Of a stretch of DNA of 22,674 nt, positions 18,518 through 22,674 are shown in pieces; within the stretch, counting starts at the first letter, position 1; every line of letters begins with the position of its first letter. Under the pieces are notes generated by a model that did not search any database, was not told the origin of the DNA, and was given only the letters and a program-made list of their open reading frames with translations. The position numbers were made by a program, and so were the translations under genes. The stretch is from a virus: positions 1-22,674 of IMG/VR virus record IMGVR_UViG_3300025012_000293. One strand, given 5' to 3'.

Positions 18518-21211
18518 TCAAAAAATAAATAGTGATTTAAACTTCTTCAGATCATCCTTTGTCGTTACATAATCAGGATCAAATGCATTTATCTGGGTCA
18601 GGATTGCAGTTACATTTTTATTCACTCCCGGAATCTTTTCGCTTGGGGTCGATGAAAAAAAGCCTTTTCGCTGTTTCTCCCCGAGTTTGGCTGCGGCAAT
18701 CTTTTCGGCTACGGTTTCGCCAACCCCATTGATTGAAATAAACGGGGCATACAAATTTCCTTTCTTATCGCAATTCCATTTAATAGCATCTGAAATACCG
18801 ATTTTTGGTAGATTGATTTTCAAACCAAGCCGCCTGGCCTCCCTGATATATTCGATGTTTTTTGTCTTATCTCCAAGGGTCAGGCAGGAGGCAAGAAATT
18901 CATTGGGGAAATATGTTTTGCTATACATATCCCAATAGGTTATCATGGAATATTCTACAGAATGAGATAGGTTGAAGGAATACGAACCAGATTTTGACAT
19001 CATATCCCAGATTTGTATGGCTTTCTTTTCCGGCACCGTTCCTTGGTTTTTACATCCTTGCAGAAATTCTTCTTTATATTTATCAAAAGCAGCATTACCA
19101 AGACTCTTCCCGATAATCTTCCGAATCTTATTACAAGTGGCCATTGAAATGCCAGCCAATTGATTAACCGCTTTCATAACCTGCTCTTGATAAACGATTA
19201 CCCCGAATGTTTCCTCTGTCAGTTTATCAAAGATTGGATGGATCTTTTCAACCTTGGCTTTACCTCGTTTCCTCTTGGAATACAGCTCGGTCATTCCAGA
19301 TTGCATGGGGCCAGGACGCCACAGAGCCGTCACCGCATAGAGCATCTGGAAGTTCTCTACCCCGAGTTCCTTACAATAATTGGTCAGGCCATTTGATCCA
19401 ATTTGGAAGGCCCCGACCGTATTCCCCTCGGATATTTCGGCAAAGACTTTTGGATCATCAAAGGTAATTTTTTTGTAATTGATATCAATCCCGTGATTCT
19501 GCTTTACCATTCGCCGGCATTCATTCAGGATGGTCAAGGCTGAGAGACCAAGAATATCCAGTTTCATCAACCCACAATACTCTGCATTCCGCATATCCCA
19601 ATTAGCCACTATAGTGCCGGCCCGGGTAACTAGATTGCAATTGTGGCCTCCCCGGAGATCCTTTTCAGAGATGCAGACTCCGGCTGCGTGCTGGCCATGG
19701 CCCCTGATCTGTCCTTCAATGGATTGGGCCACCTCAATCACTTCCGGATATTTCTGGCCAAATCTCCGGCACTCCGGGACCTCATTGAAAGACTTCTCGA
19801 TCTCCTGGCCTACTTCGGCTTCTACCATCACTTTGGCAGCAAAGTCGACCTCTGATAAGGGGATATCGAAAACGCGGCTTACATCGCGAAGTACGCCCTT
19901 TCCTTTCATGGTCAGGAAATTGGAAAGACCGACTACATTATACTCCCCGTATTTATCAGAAAGATATTTACGGACATCGTCCCTCCGGATATCTTCAAAA
20001 TCCATATCGATGTCCGGTAAATCTTTCCTTTCTTCTGAGACAAATCGAAAGAACTCTGTACCATAAATGAGAGGGTCGCAATCAGTGATATACAAAAGGT
20101 AAGCAACAAGACAACCGCCTGCCGAACCACGACCAGGCCCGGTCATTACATTATTCTTTTGGCACCATTGAATAAGGTCCCAGACGATGAGGAAGTAGCG
20201 AACGAATTTCTTGGAGATGATCAGTTTCATTTCCATCTCAATCCGTTCTTTGTAGGGCTTCAGTTCCTCGAAAGTTCGTCCGCGAATTCTTCTTTTTAAT
20301 CCCTTGTAAACCATATTCTCAAGAAACAATAATTCCGATTCTTCATTAAATGATTTCTTGATACTTGGCAGATATACTTCCTGCTGCTCAATCCGGAAGT
20401 TCTCGCAAAGTCTGGCGACCTTGCCGGTCATCCTGATTGCCCTCCTGATCTCATGGTCAGTTAAAACTCCTTGATCCTGGAAGGCCTCGACCATTTCTTC
20501 TTCTGAACGGAGGAAGAGGCCGGTACAGTTAAATTTCCATCTATTCGGGTCATTCCAGGTTCTTTTCGATTGGATAGCCAGGAGCACTTCTTGATGTTTG
20601 GTTGCTTCGTTGGTCGGATAATGAGCATCGTTAGTGGCAACGATTTGAATCCCGAGTTCCTTGGATATCTTCAGGGCCAGTTTATTTACCTTTATCTGCT
20701 CGGGGATATCATGCGGCATAACCTCCAAGAAAACCCGATCCTTTCCAAGTGCTTCAATATAATCAAGGATCATCCAATTTTCGATATCAAGAAGCAGATA
20801 AGACATGGAGCAGGCCGAAAGGATTACCAGGCCGTCAATATGTTTCAGGAGGGTTTTATGGTCGATCCTGGGCCTGTGGTAGAATCCTTCAATATTTGCA
20901 ATAGTCAGGAGCTGCAGGAGATTCCGCCAGCCAGTTTGGTTCTCGACAAGAAAAGTAATATGATACCGAGTTTCCCCTTTCTGTTTCTGAGTCATATCCG
21001 GAACGAGATACATCTCTGCTCCGATAATTGGCTTTATGCCGGCTTCAAGGCATTGTTTCTGGTGTTCAATTGCTCCGTCGATATTTCCGTGATTGCTGAG
21101 GGCCAAATGAGTTTGTCCGAGTTCTTTGGCCAGGGCCGCGTATTGCTTGGAGGTTCCGACCCCATCAAGGACGGAGTACTCATTGTGGAGATGTAGGTGG
21201 CAGAAACTCAT
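18518..21211 (-). CDS. dnaE: C-family replicative DNA polymerase (PolIII alpha / DnaE-like)
   Basis: The 897-residue protein begins with an intact PHP domain (HLHLHNEYSVLDG at 5-17, SNHGNIDGAIE at 39-49, IIGAEMYLV at 62-70, TNDAHYPT at 193-200). The C-family palm follows: GPGRGSAGGCLVAYL (358-372), PDIDMDFED with catalytic Asp402 and Asp404, and KLDILGLSALTIL with Asp552. These positions nearly match E. coli DnaE. A helix-hairpin-helix (FISINGVGETVAEKIAAAK) lies close to the C-terminus. The protein lacks the OB-fold and tau-binding domain of the roughly 1160-residue cellular enzyme and ends KKFKSLFIF, which could be a clamp-binding tip. It is the main polymerase of the replisome. ATGA overlap couples it to the gene upstream. 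Confidence 0.95.
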   Translation of the reverse strand: MSFCHLHLHNEYSVLDGVGTSKQYAALAKELGQTHLALSNHGNIDGAIEHQKQCLEAGIKPIIGAEMYLVPDMTQKQKGETRYHITFLVENQTGWRNLLQLLTIANIEGFYHRPRIDHKTLLKHIDGLVILSACSMSYLLLDIENWMILDYIEALGKDRVFLEVMPHDIPEQIKVNKLALKISKELGIQIVATNDAHYPTNEATKHQEVLLAIQSKRTWNDPNRWKFNCTGLFLRSEEEMVEAFQDQGVLTDHEIRRAIRMTGKVARLCENFRIEQQEVYLPSIKKSFNEESELLFLENMVYKGLKRRIRGRTFEELKPYKERIEMEMKLIISKKFVRYFLIVWDLIQWCQKNNVMTGPGRGSAGGCLVAYLLYITDCDPLIYGTEFFRFVSEERKDLPDIDMDFEDIRRDDVRKYLSDKYGEYNVVGLSNFLTMKGKGVLRDVSRVFDIPLSEVDFAAKVMVEAEVGQEIEKSFNEVPECRRFGQKYPEVIEVAQSIEGQIRGHGQHAAGVCISEKDLRGGHNCNLVTRAGTIVANWDMRNAEYCGLMKLDILGLSALTILNECRRMVKQNHGIDINYKKITFDDPKVFAEISEGNTVGAFQIGSNGLTNYCKELGVENFQMLYAVTALWRPGPMQSGMTELYSKRKRGKAKVEKIHPIFDKLTEETFGVIVYQEQVMKAVNQLAGISMATCNKIRKIIGKSLGNAAFDKYKEEFLQGCKNQGTVPEKKAIQIWDMMSKSGSYSFNLSHSVEYSMITYWDMYSKTYFPNEFLASCLTLGDKTKNIEYIREARRLGLKINLPKIGISDAIKWNCDKKGNLYAPFISINGVGETVAEKIAAAKLGEKQRKGFFSSTPSEKIPGVNKNVTAILTQINAFDPDYVTTKDDLKKFKSLFIF

Positions 21212-21432
21212 TTTTTATCACATTTCCTACAATCGGATGATTTGCTTTTTGATGTAAAACACCACACTGGTTTTGGAGTATTTTGGTTAAAGTCAACCAA
21301 TTCTACAGTAAATCCCCTTTTTATCAGCGATCGAATATCACTTGCGCATCCAGCCTGCTGAAGTGGGGTATCAGCAATAGCCCCATATATTACAAATCCT
21401 TGTTTGCATTTCCCCAGATACATTTTTCCCAT
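21208..21432 (-). CDS. Small hypothetical protein between clamp and polymerase genes
   Basis: The 74-residue product has GGGTGATAT before ATG 21432, six bases after the clamp stop. It contains GAIADTPLQQAGCASDIRSL and an end with CFTSKSKSSDCRKCDKK, giving five Cys in all, the last pair as CRKC. It may be a small metal-binding replication accessory. No family is recognised. Its stop overlaps the polymerase start (ATGA). Confidence 0.65.
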   Translation of the reverse strand: MGKMYLGKCKQGFVIYGAIADTPLQQAGCASDIRSLIKRGFTVELVDFNQNTPKPVWCFTSKSKSSDCRKCDKK

Positions 21433-21438
21433 ATTATA

Positions 21439-22440
21439 TCACCCAACCAATGCAACTACATGCCTGAAATTATCCCCCTCGAACAACAAGGCCCCATTAC
21501 CGACAATGCATTTCCGCAAATTCTTGAGGATATCAATCAGGAAAGAAGGATCGACATCAAACTCGATTTTCTCTCCTTTATATTTACAATTGGCCGTTTC
21601 TTCCAGCCAGCCATAATCACCCTTGCCTTTGATGATCATAGTTCGGTCTTCGACCGTCACCGACACAAAATCACCACTTGCCGAATCTGCCGTGAATACC
21701 CCGGCTCGGTCCAGCATCTCCAGAACACCAGCCGGGAAATGAAGTTCCTTCCCTTTGACTTCAAGGAATTGTTCAACCTCGGGAAATTTGCCGGCCAGGA
21801 CCCGAGCCGAGAAAATTAAACCATCGTTGGCATGGAAATGAATCCAGCCGGGGGAATGAGACAGGCGCTTGACGTCATATTTGACCAAGAACTTGACAAC
21901 CGATGCCGGCAGCAGGATTGGTTCGGATTTGATCTCAGTATCAAAATTAACTTGAATGATCCGGAAATCATCGGAGGCAGTTACAACATCCCCGTCAATA
22001 TAGACGCAGGTCAAAAGGGGTTTGCTAAGATCCTTGGCGGCGCAGTAGCTGGCGATGGAAATGGCCTTCAGGAAGTTATCCGGCAGCTTGGTGAATTTGG
22101 TATGCTCGATATCCACTTCGTCCAGGGGGAGCATTATTTCGGCTTCCAGCTTGATCCCGGCTTTGCTCCGCTTGCCCTGGATGATCAATTCGTTTTCGAC
22201 GATACCAATTTCGATTTCCTCATCCTTGATCTTGGAAAGGAGAGAATATAATTCATTGGCCCTGACCGCTCCTTCGATCCCGGATTTAAATGGCTTCCAG
22301 ACCGATATCTCATCATTGAAAGTCGTGATTGAATCCCCAGTAAAAACAAAGCTGGTTGATTGCGCTATGATATCTTTAGTGGCGAGGCCTGGCTTTACTT
22401 CTTCCAGGGCGGCTATCAGATCCGTTCTTTTTAACTGCAT
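21439..22440 (-). CDS. dnaN: DNA polymerase III beta sliding clamp
   Basis: The 333-residue protein starts at ATG 22440 with AGGAG seven bases upstream. It shows the three-domain clamp layout: an N-terminal strand-rich domain (MQLKRTDLIAALEEVKPGL and RANELYSLLSKI), a middle domain with PLLTCVYIDGDVVTASDDFR (the DnaN VLNGVxLxxxxxxxxATDxxR signature), and a C-terminal domain with LPASVVKFL and FSARVLAGKFPEVEQFL. Cellular clamps are about 366 residues, so this is slightly compact. It should ring DNA and tether the polymerase at 18518-21211. Confidence 0.93.
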   Translation of the reverse strand: MQLKRTDLIAALEEVKPGLATKDIIAQSTSFVFTGDSITTFNDEISVWKPFKSGIEGAVRANELYSLLSKIKDEEIEIGIVENELIIQGKRSKAGIKLEAEIMLPLDEVDIEHTKFTKLPDNFLKAISIASYCAAKDLSKPLLTCVYIDGDVVTASDDFRIIQVNFDTEIKSEPILLPASVVKFLVKYDVKRLSHSPGWIHFHANDGLIFSARVLAGKFPEVEQFLEVKGKELHFPAGVLEMLDRAGVFTADSASGDFVSVTVEDRTMIIKGKGDYGWLEETANCKYKGEKIEFDVDPSFLIDILKNLRKCIVGNGALLFEGDNFRHVVALVG

Positions 22441-22593
22441 GCTCTTCTCCTATTAGGGCGTTGAATACGATAGTAGAACCGAAGTTATTCCCGAGTATAT
22501 GATGATATGATAAAAGGCGCTTATCGATTTTTAAAGCAGGAAGATCCGCCCCCCCTCATGACCTGGTGCGGTGCTTGCTAAGTATATTTTCAT
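22376..22593 (-). pseudogene. Frameshifted small phage gene (MKIYLA-type) at a G7 run
   Basis: From ATG 22593 the frame reads MKIYLASTAPGHEGG, then reaches a run of seven G (C7 on the + strand at 22549-22555), and stops six codons later. One added base in the run restores a 72-codon frame: ADLPALKIDKRLLSYHHILG, then NNFGSTIVFNALIGEEHA, running to TAA at 22378-22376. The two parts together look like a real small protein. The downstream part overlaps the clamp gene start. Possible causes are a sequencing or assembly error, a true frameshift, or slippage on the G run. I cannot tell these apart from the sequence. Confidence 0.55.
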
Positions 22594-22612
22594 GTAACCA
22601 ATTCCATTGAGA

Positions 22613-22641
22613 ATAACAAAATCTTCCGGGCTGGATTTCAA
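22613..22641 (-). promoter_or_regulatory. Weak sigma-70-like promoter for the replication block
   Basis: The - strand shows TTGAAA at 22641-22636 and TGTTAT at 22618-22613 with a 17-base spacer. A start site near 22606 would give a short leader to the small gene at 22593 and the sliding clamp. The -10 matches only four of six positions, so it may be chance. Confidence 0.3.
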
Positions 22642-22674
22642 AGAATGATAAAAGCCGCTTCCTCAAATCGGGGG

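Noticed and set aside
1-22674. CRISPR arrays, attachment sites or integrase
   Set aside because: No regularly spaced direct repeats and no integrase-type protein are visible. The only notable repeats are in the SSB coding tail.

Overview
The window looks like about 22.7 kb of a tailed double-stranded DNA bacteriophage, or a prophage or metagenomic phage contig. Short genes are packed tightly, many joined by ATGA or TAATG overlaps. There is a structural/lysis block on the + strand and a long replication and recombination block on the - strand, and no bacterial housekeeping genes. The host is probably Gram-negative: there is a lipobox protein, an exported nuclease and a lysozyme-like protein. 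I cannot name the host or the phage genus. No gene-free stretch exceeds 300 bases.

Left arm (1-5620, + strand). It opens with the end of a tail-type gene and a tail-appendage-like protein, then a lipoprotein, a Gp49-family protein and several very small Cys-rich proteins. An exported staphylococcal-type nuclease, a DUF1353-like protein, a membrane-anchored coiled-coil protein, a papain-like protease and a lysozyme-like muramidase follow. The arm ends with a [4Fe-4S] ferredoxin-like protein and an unknown protein. It meets the right arm convergently at about 5615-5620.

Right arm (5615-22593, - strand, transcribed right to left). In order of transcription it runs: a frameshifted small gene; sliding clamp; C-family DNA polymerase; small genes; clamp loader interrupted by an intein; a nucleotidyltransferase-fold protein; a structured tRNA-like RNA candidate; an unknown protein; a small membrane protein; a gp32-type ssDNA-binding protein; a terminator; a ribbon-helix-helix-like protein; a RecA-like recombinase; a 5'-3' exonuclease; an HNH endonuclease; endonuclease VII; and an SbcC/SbcD system whose SbcC is split into pieces. 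Together they form a nearly self-sufficient replisome (polymerase, clamp, clamp loader, SSB) plus recombination-dependent replication and repair (RecA-like protein, Mre11/Rad50-like complex, Holliday-junction resolvase, flap nuclease).

Most unusual features. (1) The clamp-loader intein has splicing blocks at both ends. Its middle carries a complete DUF559/Vsr-like endonuclease gene in a different reading frame with its own strong ribosome binding site, while the intein frame stays open across it. (2) A 178-nt element at 15189-15366 has a T-arm, a 9-bp acceptor-like helix and an encoded ACCA end, but no normal cloverleaf. (3) SbcC is split at the zinc hook, and its SbcD partner has Glu in place of the first metal-binding His. 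(4) The RecA-like protein and the SSB tail share the same four-Cys knuckle pattern. (5) Two replication proteins end in tips resembling the bacterial SSB C-terminus.
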